NCBI RefSeq assembly: GCF_012912005.1
Contig: NZ_JABBEA010000013.1
Coordinates: 62,001 to 126,000 of the forward strand
Reading direction: 5' to 3'
DNA length: 64,000 bases
DNA from: Paenibacillus sp. SZ31
GTDB taxonomy: Bacteria; Bacillota; Bacilli; Paenibacillales; Paenibacillaceae
Shown here: positions 17,288 to 27,131 of the stretch, piece after piece
How positions within the stretch are numbered: position 1 is the stretch's first letter
Layout of the letters: every line of letters starts with the position of its first letter
Made by a program: the position numbers and the translations under genes
The notes under the pieces: model-generated
The model's input: only the letters and a program-made list of their open reading frames with translations
Told to the model about the DNA's origin: nothing
Databases searched by the model: none

Positions 17288-17296
17288 TGTTATAAT
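17288..17296 (+). promoter_or_regulatory. Extended -10 promoter of dxs
   Basis: TGTTATAAT in the AT-rich 283-base gap is a perfect TGN-TATAAT, 81 bases before dxs. The rest of this gap holds two direct copies of CCGAGTGGATG (near 17158 and 17182) and a CTTTTTCC/GGAAAAAG hairpin; no gene is seen. Confidence 0.5.
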
Positions 17297-17376
17297 GATT
17301 TAATGTCATTTGATTCATAATGTATATATGGATTTACAACAACAATCAAACAATCTAGGAAAGCGGGGAGATTCTC

Positions 17377-19284
17377 GTGCTGCTTCCACAAATTAAACAA
17401 CCCAGTGATCTAAAGTCGATGTCTCAGGATGATCTTGCGCTTTTGTCGGCAGAGATCCGGCAGTTTCTGATTGAGAAACTGTCCGTTACAGGGGGGCATC
17501 TCGCACCCAACTTAGGAGTGGTTGAGCTCACGGTAGCCCTGCATTACTGCTATAACAGTCCAGCAGACAAAATGATTTTCGATGTAGGGCATCAGGCTTA
17601 TGTGCATAAAGTCCTGACAGGGCGTATGGATCGCTTTGATACATTGCGTCAACATAATGGCCTGTGCGGGTTTGTCAAACGCAACGAAAGTGAACATGAT
17701 GTATGGGAAGCTGGACACAGCAGTACATCACTGTCCGCTGCGATGGGGATGGCCCTTGCGCGTGATCTGAAGGGTGAAGATAATCAAGTCATCGCGATGA
17801 TTGGTGATGGAGCGCTTACAGGTGGTATGGCATTTGAAGCCCTCAATCATATTGGTCATGAGCAGAGAAAACTGATGGTTATTCTGAATGATAATGAAAT
17901 GTCCATTGCTCCAAACGTTGGGGCTATGCATAAATATTTGAGCAAGATTCGTTCGGATCGTCATTATCTGAAAGCGAAAGATGATGTCGAGGGCATGCTC
18001 AAAAAAATCCCTGCTATTGGAGACCGGTTGGCCAAATCGGCAAGCTGGATCAAAGACAGTGTCAAATATATGATGGTACCAGGTGTTCTTTTTGAAGAAC
18101 TGGGCTTCACGTATTTGGGACCGATTGATGGGCATGATATTCCCAAATTGATCGAAACCTTCAAACAAGCGGATAACGTGGATGGTCCTGTGCTCGTTCA
18201 TGTGCTTACAACCAAAGGCAAAGGTTATCAGCCAGCAGAAGCCGATTCGCACAAGTGGCACGGAATCTCTCCGTACAAAATTGAATCCGGTCAAGTGTTG
18301 AAGGCAGTGGGGAAACCGATGTACACGGAAGTGTTCGGCCAAACGCTGATTGATCTTGCGAAGCAAGATAAGCGGATCGTAGCTGTAACGCCGGCAATGC
18401 CTACGGGATCAGGTCTCATTCCTTTTAGTAAGGAATTTCCGGATCGCATGATTGACGTGGGTATCGCAGAACAGCATGCGGCGACCATGTGTGCTGCACT
18501 GGCTATGGAAGGCTTGAAGCCGGTCTTTGCCGTGTATTCTACTTTTATGCAACGTGCATATGATCAGATTGTACATGATATTTGTCGTCATAACGCCAAC
18601 GTGATGTTTGCCATTGACCGTGCCGGGTTTGTTGGTCCAGATGGGGAAACACATCAAGGGGTATACGATGTGGCATTTATGCGCCATATTCCAAATATCG
18701 TTCTGATGATGCCAAAAGACGAAAATGAATTGCGTCATATGATGAAAACGGCGCTTGATTATAATGAAGGTCCAATTGCTTACCGTTATCCACGAAACAA
18801 TGTGGTGGGAGTACCTCTGGATGATGTGCTTGTTCCGATACCAATTGGAACATGGGAGCAGTTGCGTCCATCCGAAGGATATGCTGTTATCGCTTCAGGA
18901 TCAATGGTGCAGCTTGCAGAAGAAGCAGCAGAGATGGCGAAGCGGGAAGGCATTACAGCAGGCGTAATCAACGCTCGCTTCCTCAAACCTCTGGATGAGC
19001 AAATGCTGCGTGATTTGGCTGTTCGAGGCACCAAATTGATTGTACTTGAAGAAGCTTCTCAAGCGGGTAGCATGGGCAGTGCGGTTCTGGAGTTCTACGC
19101 AGAACAGGGATTGCATGATGTACATGTACAATTGATGGGGATTCCGGATCGCTTCATCGAGCATGGCAGTATCAAGGAACAACGTGAGGAAGTGGGTCTT
19201 ACCGTTGAGAATGTATGTGCTGAACTGCGCAACATGGCCGTTCAATCTTCTTACGGCATACCCAAAACACGTTTTCCTTCGTAA
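17377..19284 (+). CDS. dxs: 1-deoxy-D-xylulose-5-phosphate synthase
   Basis: DXS joins pyruvate and glyceraldehyde 3-phosphate using thiamine diphosphate, opening the MEP isoprenoid route and feeding thiamine and pyridoxal synthesis. The 635-residue transketolase-fold protein has [34 protein letters not shown], the ThDP/Mg motif [27 protein letters not shown] and [18 protein letters not shown] 17377 follows AGCGGGGAG; the next codons [12 protein letters not shown] are a normal start. tlyA begins 22 bases later. Confidence 0.98.
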   Translation: MLLPQIKQPSDLKSMSQDDLALLSAEIRQFLIEKLSVTGGHLAPNLGVVELTVALHYCYNSPADKMIFDVGHQAYVHKVLTGRMDRFDTLRQHNGLCGFVKRNESEHDVWEAGHSSTSLSAAMGMALARDLKGEDNQVIAMIGDGALTGGMAFEALNHIGHEQRKLMVILNDNEMSIAPNVGAMHKYLSKIRSDRHYLKAKDDVEGMLKKIPAIGDRLAKSASWIKDSVKYMMVPGVLFEELGFTYLGPIDGHDIPKLIETFKQADNVDGPVLVHVLTTKGKGYQPAEADSHKWHGISPYKIESGQVLKAVGKPMYTEVFGQTLIDLAKQDKRIVAVTPAMPTGSGLIPFSKEFPDRMIDVGIAEQHAATMCAALAMEGLKPVFAVYSTFMQRAYDQIVHDICRHNANVMFAIDRAGFVGPDGETHQGVYDVAFMRHIPNIVLMMPKDENELRHMMKTALDYNEGPIAYRYPRNNVVGVPLDDVLVPIPIGTWEQLRPSEGYAVIASGSMVQLAEEAAEMAKREGITAGVINARFLKPLDEQMLRDLAVRGTKLIVLEEASQAGSMGSAVLEFYAEQGLHDVHVQLMGIPDRFIEHGSIKEQREEVGLTVENVCAELRNMAVQSSYGIPKTRFPS

Positions 19285-19306
19285 ATTTACATGATAGGAG
19301 AAATAC

Positions 19307-20152
19307 ATGTCACTCCCGAAAGAACGAATTGATGTTCTGCTGGTTGAGCAGGGCTTTTATGAAAGTCGTGAGAAGGCGAAAGCAGCGATCATGGCTGGAC
19401 TGGTGTATGCCAATAATGAGCCGATCGAAAAGGCGGGCATGAAAATTCCAAGGGAAGCCGAGCTGAAAGTTAAAGGCTCGGTACATCCCTATGTCGGCAG
19501 AGGCGGATTGAAGCTCGAAAAAGCGATCCGCCATTTCGGCCTTGATATGAATGGACTTGTCATGCTCGATATCGGTTCATCCACCGGTGGTTTTACGGAT
19601 TGTGCACTACAGCATGGTGCGTCTCACGTTTACGCTATTGATGTGGGCTATAATCAGCTTGACTGGTCTTTGCGTAATGATGAGCGGGTTACTGTTATGG
19701 AACGAACCAATTTTCGCTATGTGACTCCTGAAGATCTGACGGGACCTGTGCCGAACTTTGCGAGCATTGATGTGTCGTTCATTTCATTGCGAATCATATT
19801 GCCGCCACTCTTGGCCCTTTTGAAACAACCTGCAGATATCGTAGCATTGATTAAACCTCAATTTGAGGCAGGGCGTGAAAAAGTAGGCAAGTCCGGTGTG
19901 GTACGTGATACGAAGGTACACAAGGATGTATTGCAGACGATGCTCCATTTTGCGAGTCAACTTGGTTTGCATCTGCAGAGTTTAACTTTTTCTCCCATAA
20001 CCGGTGGAGAAGGTAATATAGAATTTCTCGCACATTGGCGTCTGGAAGCACCAGATGCAACACAACCAGAGAACGATCCAGCTTCACTTGATGCACTTGC
20101 GGAGCAAGTTGCGAAGGAAGCAGCTCATACATTTACGGGAAACTCATCATAA
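19307..20152 (+). CDS. tlyA: TlyA family rRNA 2'-O-methyltransferase
   Basis: The 281-residue protein has an N-terminal S4 RNA-binding domain (ERIDVLLVEQGFYESREKAK) and an FtsJ-type methyltransferase domain with the SAM motif MLDIGSSTGGFTDCALQHGA. TlyA enzymes methylate cytidines of 16S and 23S rRNA and set capreomycin sensitivity; some were first called hemolysins. ATG 19307 follows ATAGGAG. It is YqxC in the Bacillus subtilis order, between dxs and argR. Confidence 0.93.
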   Translation: MSLPKERIDVLLVEQGFYESREKAKAAIMAGLVYANNEPIEKAGMKIPREAELKVKGSVHPYVGRGGLKLEKAIRHFGLDMNGLVMLDIGSSTGGFTDCALQHGASHVYAIDVGYNQLDWSLRNDERVTVMERTNFRYVTPEDLTGPVPNFASIDVSFISLRIILPPLLALLKQPADIVALIKPQFEAGREKVGKSGVVRDTKVHKDVLQTMLHFASQLGLHLQSLTFSPITGGEGNIEFLAHWRLEAPDATQPENDPASLDALAEQVAKEAAHTFTGNSS

Positions 20153-20236
20153 GATGGGTTTCTTTTCGCTGGAAAGATGATTGGTGTAAAGGGAAATCGT
20201 TACTGAACCTCGAATATGTCTTCGAGGTGAGCGATA

Positions 20237-20722
20237 ATGGATGGACAATATGACACAATCGTTATAGGTGTACTTGCTGTCTGTTTGATCTTGTGGCTGT
20301 TCTTCGGCTTGCGTAATTGGGTGAACCGACCGATGCCGGTAAGCTTGTCTGGATTGCAACTGAACGTGAAGATTAAGGATTCCCCAGCATTGGATTTGCT
20401 TGAAGCTCAGGGTTACGAAGTCATCGGTGGCAAAATGAAAGTTCCTTTGGCTTTTGAGACCAACGAATCCGTATTTTACAGCAGATTATTTATCGATTAT
20501 GTTGCAGAGCGTGAGGATCTCAGATACCTGGTCAAGACATCGCGTCGCAGACAACCGCTTGAATTGACTGGACCTGCGCTAAGGGATCGCTTCCTCAACT
20601 ATCTGTTGTTATACCCTGGCTGTGAAGGACTGCTGTATGTTGACGTGGAAGATTCCGATATTAAGTTAATCAGGCTTATGGACTACCAGGAAGATGTGTA
20701 TGATGGGGATGATCTGGACTGA
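20237..20722 (+). CDS. Hypothetical membrane-anchored protein
   Basis: I do not recognise this 161-residue protein. It has one N-terminal membrane helix (TIVIGVLAVCLILWLFFGL), a PMPVSLSG segment, then a soluble domain of about 130 residues (SPALDLLEAQGYEVIGGKMK, LFIDYVAEREDLRYLVKTS, a basic RRR) and a very acidic C terminus. ATG 20237 follows CGAGGTGAG. It lies between tlyA and argR with short gaps and may be co-transcribed. The domain looks globular and the codon use resembles its neighbours, so it is probably real. Confidence 0.8.
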   Translation: MDGQYDTIVIGVLAVCLILWLFFGLRNWVNRPMPVSLSGLQLNVKIKDSPALDLLEAQGYEVIGGKMKVPLAFETNESVFYSRLFIDYVAEREDLRYLVKTSRRRQPLELTGPALRDRFLNYLLLYPGCEGLLYVDVEDSDIKLIRLMDYQEDVYDGDDLD

Positions 20723-20805
20723 TAAAGTAAAAAACCATGATTTGGCGAAATCTGCGGCGAACTACACTAGCTGCTTTATTGCAATACATTTAACTGGAGG
20801 CATGT

Positions 20806-21255
20806 ATGAAAGGACAAAGACACATCAAGATTCGTGAAATCATTAGTCAAAATGAAATTGAGACCCAGGATGATCTGGTTGAATCATTGCGCCAATCAGG
20901 TTTTCAGGTGACTCAGGCGACGGTATCCCGGGATATCAAGGAACTTCTGTTAATCAAGATACCGATGGATGACGGACGGTACAAGTACTCTTTACCGACA
21001 GATCAACGATATAATCCGATTCAAAAGTTGAAGCGTGCACTCGTGGACAACTTCCTGCACATTGATCACACGAACAATCTGGTTGTGATGAAATGTTTGC
21101 CAGGAACAGCCAACTCCATTGCAGCTTTACTTGATAATATTGAGTGGAATGAAGTCATGGGCACGATCTGTGGAGATGACACCATCCTCATTATCTGCCG
21201 GACTGAAGGTAACAGCGTGACCGTTATTGAACGCATCATGGGTTATATTGCTTAA
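20806..21255 (+). CDS. argR: Arginine repressor ArgR/AhrC
   Basis: ArgR is a hexameric repressor of arginine synthesis and activator of catabolism, with arginine as co-repressor. The 149-residue protein has the winged helix ([32 protein letters not shown]) and the C-terminal oligomerisation and arginine-binding domain ([29 protein letters not shown]), with the Gly-Asp-Asp that contacts arginine. ATG 20806 follows ACTGGAGG. It precedes recN as in Bacillus subtilis, separated by a large palindromic element. Confidence 0.97.
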   Translation: MKGQRHIKIREIISQNEIETQDDLVESLRQSGFQVTQATVSRDIKELLLIKIPMDDGRYKYSLPTDQRYNPIQKLKRALVDNFLHIDHTNNLVVMKCLPGTANSIAALLDNIEWNEVMGTICGDDTILIICRTEGNSVTVIERIMGYIA

Positions 21256-21256
21256 A

Positions 21257-21475
21257 GTGCGTGTTCAAAAAGATCGGTTTTCAGTACCGAGAAGATGGGA
21301 TGAAGCTAGAAGTGGAGTAGCGGAGCGTAGGGAAAACTACGTGAGCAACTGCAATGTTTCCGAAGGAAACATACTTCGTAAGCATCCCACTTATTTCGGC
21401 TAAATTCCATATTCGATGCTGATGATGCCACCAGGCATCCTTCGTAATCAAAAGCGGACTTTTTGAACAACCTCT
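21257..21475. repeat. Palindromic element, family 2, full form
   Basis: The outer arms GTGCGTGTTCAAAAAG.. (21257) and ..CTTTTTGAACAACCTCTT (to 21475) match the solo element at 13615. Nested inside are GATGGGATG pairing with GCATCCCAC, a GTTTCC-GAA-GGAAAC hairpin and CTTCGTAAGCAT. The run GGAGTAGCGGAGCGTAG and the hairpin-CGTAAGCAT unit also resemble parts of family-1 copy 3 at 45375-45425, so the two families share modules. It fills the whole argR-recN gap. Confidence 0.75.
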
Positions 21476-21533
21476 TAAATCAATGGTTCAAAAACATAAT
21501 TTCTGAGTTAGTCATCCGGAGGTGTTTTTGCAG

Positions 21534-23270
21534 ATGTTAGTTACTTTATCGATTCGCAATCTGGCTGTGGTGGAAGAAGTGGACGTTGTATTCCATCCAG
21601 GATTCCATGTACTTTCAGGGGAAACGGGTGCGGGGAAGTCGATTATTATAGATGCACTTGGCTTAATTGCCGGTGGGCGCAGTTCAGCGGATCTGATCCG
21701 GTACGGATGTGAGAAGGCAGAGATGGAGGCCTTGTTCGAGATGGAGCAGAGTCATCCGGTATGGCAAACATTAGAGAAGCTTGGTATTCACTGTGAGCCG
21801 GAAGAGCATTTGGTTATTCGGCGTGAGCTGAATACACAGGGAAAGAGTACATCCCGCATTAACGGGCAATTGGTCAATCTGACCATGCTGCGGGAAGTAG
21901 GCGAGAAGCTGATCAATATCCATGGACAACATGAACATCAGAGTCTGCTGAGAGCTGAGAGCCATCTGGGGCTTCTTGACACCTATGGCTCGGAAGTCAT
22001 CGGACCGATCAAAGCGAAGTACCAGGAGCGCTACAGCAAGTTTATCACGGCGGAAAAAGAACTGCGTGCGCTTCAGGAGTCCAGTCAGCGTGCATATCAA
22101 CTCTTGGACATGTATCGCTTTCAGCTTGAAGAGATCGCAGCCGCAGGCCTTACACGAGGTGAGGATGAATTACTCGGGGAAGAACGGGTCAAACTATCCC
22201 ATAGTGAGAAAATGATGGACAGTGTTGCTGGTGCATATGATCTGCTCAGTGGTCAACGCGGGCTTGAAGCTGTTAGCATTGCTCTTTCTAGAATTGAAGA
22301 TATCTCTGGCTACGATAGCAAAGGTCTGCAACCGATTGTAGAGCAGTTGCAATCGGCATTTTATCAATTGGAAGATGCGACATTCCAGTTAAGGGATTAC
22401 CGGGAGAAGATTGAATTTAATCCGGCTAGGCTGGAAGAAGTGGAGCAAAGGCTGAATCTGATTTCTGGCCTCAGACGGAAATACGGAGACAGTGTGGAAC
22501 TTATTCTGAGTTATTATGATCAGATTAGCCATGAAACCGACCAACTGGAGAACAAGGACGAACGGCTGGAGAAATTGCGAGCTGAACGTGACAAAATGCT
22601 TAACCTTGTGATGGAGTCTGCCGAAGAACTCAGCAAGATTCGCAAACAATGTGCAGAGGAACTTGCTGCTCAGGTGGAAAGTGAGCTCAAGGATCTACAG
22701 ATGGAGCGAACCACACTTCGTGTTCAGATTACTCCATTCGAAGATCCGAAGGGAATTGAATGGAATGGACGCCGTATTCGTCTGAATCGTCATGGTGCGG
22801 ACAATGCGGAATTCCTGATCTCACCCAACCCTGGTGAGCCACTGCGACCACTGGGCAAGATTGCTTCAGGTGGTGAGTTGTCGAGAATGATGCTGGCGAT
22901 GAAGAGTATCTTTGCACGACATGACCGGATACCTGTGTTGATTTTTGATGAAGTTGATACAGGAGTTAGCGGTAGAGCAGCTCAATCCATTGCGGAAAAA
23001 CTGTTCCGTTTGTCTTCGACCTGTCAGGTTTTCTCAATAACTCACTTACCACAAGTGGCTTGTATGGCAGATCATCAGTACCTCATCGAGAAACATGTCT
23101 ACGATGGACGAACGATGACACAGGTGGAATCGCTGTCAGACGAAGGCAGAGTGAAGGAATTGGCACGTATGCTGGGTGGTGTGGAAATTACAGAAAAAAC
23201 GCTGCATCATGCACAGGAAATGCTGAATTTGGCGGAAGCCAAAAAAGGGTTAAACGAACGGCTGGCGTAA
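21534..23270 (+). CDS. recN: DNA repair protein RecN
   Basis: RecN is an SMC-like ATPase acting early in double-strand break repair. The 578-residue protein has Walker A GETGAGKSIIIDALGLIAGG at the N terminus, a central coiled coil (about residues 170-360), the signature region KIASGGELSRMMLA and Walker B LIFDEVDTGVSG. Start ATG 21534 lies 10 bases after GGAGGT; an in-frame GTG at 21522 overlaps that site. The gap upstream is fully occupied by the palindromic repeat. Confidence 0.96.
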   Translation: MLVTLSIRNLAVVEEVDVVFHPGFHVLSGETGAGKSIIIDALGLIAGGRSSADLIRYGCEKAEMEALFEMEQSHPVWQTLEKLGIHCEPEEHLVIRRELNTQGKSTSRINGQLVNLTMLREVGEKLINIHGQHEHQSLLRAESHLGLLDTYGSEVIGPIKAKYQERYSKFITAEKELRALQESSQRAYQLLDMYRFQLEEIAAAGLTRGEDELLGEERVKLSHSEKMMDSVAGAYDLLSGQRGLEAVSIALSRIEDISGYDSKGLQPIVEQLQSAFYQLEDATFQLRDYREKIEFNPARLEEVEQRLNLISGLRRKYGDSVELILSYYDQISHETDQLENKDERLEKLRAERDKMLNLVMESAEELSKIRKQCAEELAAQVESELKDLQMERTTLRVQITPFEDPKGIEWNGRRIRLNRHGADNAEFLISPNPGEPLRPLGKIASGGELSRMMLAMKSIFARHDRIPVLIFDEVDTGVSGRAAQSIAEKLFRLSSTCQVFSITHLPQVACMADHQYLIEKHVYDGRTMTQVESLSDEGRVKELARMLGGVEITEKTLHHAQEMLNLAEAKKGLNERLA

Positions 23271-23372
23271 TGTTTGACAGTAATAAAAGCCTGGGGGCGA
23301 GGTTATCTTAAAGGTACGCAATTGGCGACCACCTTTCGTCAAGCGAAAGAAGCAAAGGGAGTGTGACAGCCA

Positions 23373-24701
23373 TTGAATTCCCCCCTCAGGAAGAAATTGC
23401 TAGGTCTTTTATTTGCCTTCTTTCTTTGTGTGATTAGCCAGGCCATTCAGCCTGTGCAAAGTTATGCTTCACTGCCGGATGAATTACAGGTGTTTGCTGG
23501 CAGGCAAGCGGATGTCCGGCTCGCTGTACCTGCTGCTTCAAGCGCCGTTGTAGATCGTCCTGATATCGTTGGTTTGGATGATCAGGCAGCGATGCATGTT
23601 ACCAGGCAACAACCTTTGCATCTTCACCCCCAACAAACGGGACATGCCAAATTAACGTTAAAGTTGTGGGGTAAAATTCCGGTGAAAACAGTGCATGTGA
23701 ATGTGATTCCGGATTTGCGTGTTGTACCCGGGGGTCAAACCATTGGCGTCAAGGTTAAATCGGCAGGCATTCTGGTTGTCGGCCATCATCTGGTCCGTTC
23801 CGGACAGGATGAGCGCGTATCGCCCGGAGAAACAGCAGGCATTAAGCTCGGAGATCTGATTACGCATATGGATGGGAAACGTCTGGATGGCGTGGCAGGT
23901 GTCTCCGAAGCCGTTGAACTTGCAGGCAAAAGTAAAAAAGGCATCGATGTGGTATTGAAACGTGGTAAGGAAACGGTCAAGACTCGATTAACTCCTGCTT
24001 ACGACTCTGAAGATCAAGCGTGGAGGCTTGGCTTGTACATTCGTGATTCCGCTGCTGGTGTTGGGACACTTACCTTCTATGCTCCCGATCAGGGCGTATA
24101 TGGCGCACTCGGCCATGTCATAACAGATATGAACACACAGACATCTATTGTTGTGGGTAGTGGTCAGATCGTTCAGTCCAATGTAACGTCAATTTCGAAG
24201 AGCGAGACCGGTGATCCGGGTGAAAAACGTGCTCATTTCCTCAAGGAAAGCAAGATTTTGGGCAATATTGAACGCAATACGGCTTTTGGCATCTTTGGTA
24301 AAATGTCCGGAAATCCTGAGCACAGTTTGTACTCGAAAGGCATTCCCGTCGCTTTTTCTCATGAAGTAAAGGAAGGCCCGGCCGAAATACTTACCGTGGT
24401 TGACGGTCAACAAGTTGAACGCTTCTCCATTGACATTGTTCATGTGGCAGATCAAACCGAGCCAGCGACCAAGGGTCTGGTACTTCGAATCACGGACCCG
24501 AAATTGCTGGATAAGACCGGAGGCATTGTTCAAGGAATGAGTGGCAGCCCTATTGTGCAAAATGGTAAATTGATTGGTGCGGTTACTCATGTATTTGTCA
24601 ATGATCCGAAATCGGGTTACGGTTGCTTCATTGAATGGATGTTACAAGATGCTGGCGTTATGATGAAAAAGGAAAACGATAAGAACCTCAAGGCTGGCTA
24701 A
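23373..24701 (+). CDS. spoIVB: SpoIVB serine peptidase
   Basis: SpoIVB is made in the forespore, crosses into the intermembrane space and cleaves SpoIVFA, which lets SpoIVFB activate SigK. The 442-residue protein begins at TTG 23373 (AAAGGGAG upstream) with a membrane anchor (LLGLLFAFFLCVISQAI), a PDZ domain (about residues 150-215) and an S55 peptidase domain with the nucleophile in GIVQGMSGSPIVQNG. The stop codon lies in the loop of its own terminator. It precedes spo0A as in Bacillus subtilis. Confidence 0.96.
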   Translation: MNSPLRKKLLGLLFAFFLCVISQAIQPVQSYASLPDELQVFAGRQADVRLAVPAASSAVVDRPDIVGLDDQAAMHVTRQQPLHLHPQQTGHAKLTLKLWGKIPVKTVHVNVIPDLRVVPGGQTIGVKVKSAGILVVGHHLVRSGQDERVSPGETAGIKLGDLITHMDGKRLDGVAGVSEAVELAGKSKKGIDVVLKRGKETVKTRLTPAYDSEDQAWRLGLYIRDSAAGVGTLTFYAPDQGVYGALGHVITDMNTQTSIVVGSGQIVQSNVTSISKSETGDPGEKRAHFLKESKILGNIERNTAFGIFGKMSGNPEHSLYSKGIPVAFSHEVKEGPAEILTVVDGQQVERFSIDIVHVADQTEPATKGLVLRITDPKLLDKTGGIVQGMSGSPIVQNGKLIGAVTHVFVNDPKSGYGCFIEWMLQDAGVMMKKENDKNLKAG

Positions 24702-24722
24702 ACAGCCTTGAGGTTCTTTTTT
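24681..24722 (+). terminator. Terminator of spoIVB overlapping its stop codon
   Basis: A perfect 16-bp stem AAGAACCTCAAGGCTG / CAGCCTTGAGGTTCTT with a GCTAAA loop and six T. The TAA stop is in the loop, and the T-run ends in the first 0A box of spo0A. Confidence 0.92.
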
Positions 24723-24841
24723 GTCGAAAGCAAACATAATATATCGGATAATGAAATAAATTATTTATTATATAGGATCAAGAAAAAAAAATAAAGAAAA
24801 ATAATTTTCGACAGGAGGATTTTAACCTGCTGTGTCGAAAA
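24721..24841 (+). promoter_or_regulatory. spo0A control region: three 0A boxes and a SigH promoter
   Basis: TTGTCGAA (24721-24728), inverted TTCGACA (24807-24813) and TGTCGAA (24833-24839) match the Spo0A binding consensus TTGTCGAA. A SigH-like promoter AGGATTT (24816-24822), 11-base spacer and GTCGAAAAT (24834-24842) lies between, its -10 region overlapping the third box. Bacillus subtilis spo0A is likewise driven by a SigH promoter with several 0A boxes, so autoregulation is expected. Confidence 0.75.
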
Positions 24842-24896
24842 TTTAACCTGTAAGGAAATGTACGAAACGATGTTTAATTTAAAGGAGGATACCGTT

Positions 24897-25703
24897 TTGC
24901 AAAAAATTGAGGTATTGCTGGCCGATGATAATCGTGAATTTACGAATTTGCTTGCCGAATATATATCTGAACAGGAAGATATGGAAGTAACCGGTATTGC
25001 ATACAATGGAGAAGAAGTACTGCAATTGCTGGAGCAAACTCGAGATGTTCCGGATGTATTGATTCTGGATATTATCATGCCTCATCTGGATGGACTGGGC
25101 GTACTTGAGCGCTTGCGCAACTTGAACCTGTCTCCACAGCCTAAAGTCATTATGCTTACGGCATTCGGACAAGAGAATATCACACAGCGTGCCGTGCAAC
25201 TCGGAGCTTCCTATTACATTCTTAAGCCGTTTGACATGGAAGTGCTCGCGAATCGTGTGCGTCAACTAGTGGGAACGCAGACGGCGATGTCCACAAGTAG
25301 CGGTTCATCCATGTTCATGAAATCCAATGTTGTGCCAATGGGCAAACACAAAAATCTGGATGCCAGCATTACGTCCATCATACATGAAATCGGCGTTCCT
25401 GCGCATATTAAGGGATATCAGTATTTGCGCGAAGCGATTACGATGGTGTATAACAATATCGAAATTTTGGGAGCCATCACCAAAACATTGTATCCGGCGA
25501 TTGCCGAAAAATTCAAAACCACGCCGTCCCGCGTCGAACGTGCGATCCGTCATGCGATTGAAGTGGCATGGACTCGTGGTAACATCGACAGCATCAGCCA
25601 CTTGTTTGGTTATACGATCAATATCAGCAAGTCGAAACCAACAAATAGCGAGTTCATCGCGATGGTTGCTGACAAGCTGAGAATCGAGCATAAGGTAAGC
25701 TGA
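24897..25703 (+). CDS. spo0A: Sporulation master regulator Spo0A
   Basis: Spo0A~P, fed by the phosphorelay, commits cells to sporulation by binding 0A boxes. Starting at TTG 24897, six bases after AAAGGAGGAT, gives 268 residues, almost the Bacillus subtilis length. The receiver has the acidic pair VLLADDNRE, phospho-acceptor Asp58 in [12 protein letters not shown] and Lys in ILKPFDM. The C-terminal DNA-binding domain has [20 protein letters not shown] with the recognition helix. The ATG at 24858 upstream lies beyond the SD and is not used. Confidence 0.98.
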   Translation: MQKIEVLLADDNREFTNLLAEYISEQEDMEVTGIAYNGEEVLQLLEQTRDVPDVLILDIIMPHLDGLGVLERLRNLNLSPQPKVIMLTAFGQENITQRAVQLGASYYILKPFDMEVLANRVRQLVGTQTAMSTSSGSSMFMKSNVVPMGKHKNLDASITSIIHEIGVPAHIKGYQYLREAITMVYNNIEILGAITKTLYPAIAEKFKTTPSRVERAIRHAIEVAWTRGNIDSISHLFGYTINISKSKPTNSEFIAMVADKLRIEHKVS

Positions 25704-25832
25704 AAGGGTCAGGAGTAGTGAGCTGGCAAGTATAGCTTGGATTCAGGAAAGGTTCTAGCCAAATGAATATTAGCGTCTTATATCTGAATTCATTCATTTC
25801 ATGCCAATAAACTTCTGTAATATAGGCCAACG

Positions 25833-25883
25833 AATACCGTCATTTATTGGATTGATAATATCCAGTTCATGACGGTATTTTTG
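25833..25883 (+). terminator. Terminator of spo0A
   Basis: AATACCGTCAT pairs perfectly with ATGACGGTATT (25869-25879) across a 25-base loop, then TTTT. The remaining part of the 347-base gap to 26050 is AT-rich with no clear gene or promoter. Confidence 0.8.
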
Positions 25884-26050
25884 CATAACGAAATATCACA
25901 GAATCATGAGGTGAAAATTATCTTTTATAAACTTTTACCTTCAGTTAACGCTTTTTCAAGTAGAAAGTGGTACGATGTGACCATTGATAAAGACCTACAT
26001 ATATATTTGGAAGTACGGATTAGATGCTACGAATAGAGGAGTAGAATAGT

Positions 26051-27007
26051 ATGTTTACGCAAATAGGCGAGATTGCTGAACCAATTCCTGTAGTACGATC
26101 TGATACAAAATGCGATATCGTCTATCATCTTTTCAAGTCCAATCCTAATCTGGAAGGTATAGCTGTTATGGGGGAGAAGGGTGTGTCGTTGATGATGCGA
26201 CCCCGATTCTTTCAGCAGATTGGCACACAGTATGGATATAATCTGTATATGGGACGCCCTGTAGAACTGGTGATGAATACGCAGGCACTGGTCGTGGATT
26301 ATTCGGAACAGATTACAGAGGTCAGTGTTCTCGCTATGGACCGAGATGACGGGGAAATATATGACCTTGTGCTGGTCACGTCGGGGAACAGTTTCTTTGG
26401 AGCTGTGAGTATTCGTCGTTTGCTGCTTGCTGTTGCTGATGTACGTGCCGAAATGGCGATTTTTATGAACCCGCTAACAGGCCTTCCCGGGAACCATATC
26501 ATAGACGAACGGCTATCTCAGGCCCTTCAGATGGACCATTTTAGCGTGTTGTACGTTGATCTCGATCAATTCAAATCCTACAATGACAGCTACGGCTTCA
26601 AAATGGGGGATCAGCTTATTCAGGCGACAGCTAACTTGCTTCGCAAGCTTTTTGTTTTCCCTGAAGCTTTTCTTGGACATATCGGTGGTGATGACTTTAT
26701 TACGATCCTGAATCACCATGATTACAAGCATATTAGTGAGGAAGTCATCTCAGGTTTTGAGGAAATGAAAAAGACGTTCTACAACGAACATGATTGGCAT
26801 AATCAATATGTTCTGGGGGAAGGACGGTCCGGGCTGAATCGGCCCATTCCTCTCGTGTCGGTATCGATCGCCGTTGTAACCAACAGCAAGCGAACATATA
26901 AAAACATAGATCAAATTATCGATGAGGCTACACGGATCAAAAAAAGTTGTAAAGCGATTGCCGGAAGCATCATCTGTGCAAATGATACCGCCACTACTCC
27001 GTGTTAG
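26051..27007 (+). CDS. CBS-GGDEF protein with variant GGDDF site
   Basis: The 318-residue cytoplasmic protein has an N-terminal CBS-pair-like region (about residues 1-125, with IPVVRSDTKCDIVYHLF and GRPVELVMN) and a GGDEF domain from NPLTGLPGNHIID (residue 140) with VDLDQFKSYND. The active loop reads HIGGDDF (residues 210-216), so the second acidic residue is Asp instead of Glu, and no RxxD inhibitory site precedes it. It may make cyclic-di-GMP weakly or act as a GTP sensor. ATG 26051 follows AGAGGAG. Its position next to spo0A is suggestive but not proof of a sporulation role. Confidence 0.85.
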   Translation: MFTQIGEIAEPIPVVRSDTKCDIVYHLFKSNPNLEGIAVMGEKGVSLMMRPRFFQQIGTQYGYNLYMGRPVELVMNTQALVVDYSEQITEVSVLAMDRDDGEIYDLVLVTSGNSFFGAVSIRRLLLAVADVRAEMAIFMNPLTGLPGNHIIDERLSQALQMDHFSVLYVDLDQFKSYNDSYGFKMGDQLIQATANLLRKLFVFPEAFLGHIGGDDFITILNHHDYKHISEEVISGFEEMKKTFYNEHDWHNQYVLGEGRSGLNRPIPLVSVSIAVVTNSKRTYKNIDQIIDEATRIKKSCKAIAGSIICANDTATTPC

Positions 27008-27014
27008 AAATAAG

Positions 27015-27116
27015 ATTACGAGAACGAATAGGACAGAGAGAACCTGAAGATGTGGGTCTAAAAGCTTTCTGTAAGAAAGCTTCTTCGGAAGCCGAGGCTC
27101 CACCTCTATACCCATA
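27015..27116. repeat. Degenerate family-1-like palindromic remnant
   Basis: The stretch holds GAACGAATAGGACAGAGAG, like GAACGGAGAGGACAGAA of copy 3, then CTAAAAGCTTTCTG.AAGAAAGCT as in the copy-3 insert, then CTTCGGAAG, all enclosed by TGGGT/ACCCA. The standard GGGGATAAC core is absent. Probably a decayed or recombined member. Confidence 0.5.
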
Positions 27117-27131
27117 ACGTTAAAATACAGA

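Noticed and set aside
20237-20722. Sporulation role for the membrane protein beside argR
   Set aside because: Position alone suggests nothing specific and no sporulation promoter or motif is visible; left as hypothetical.
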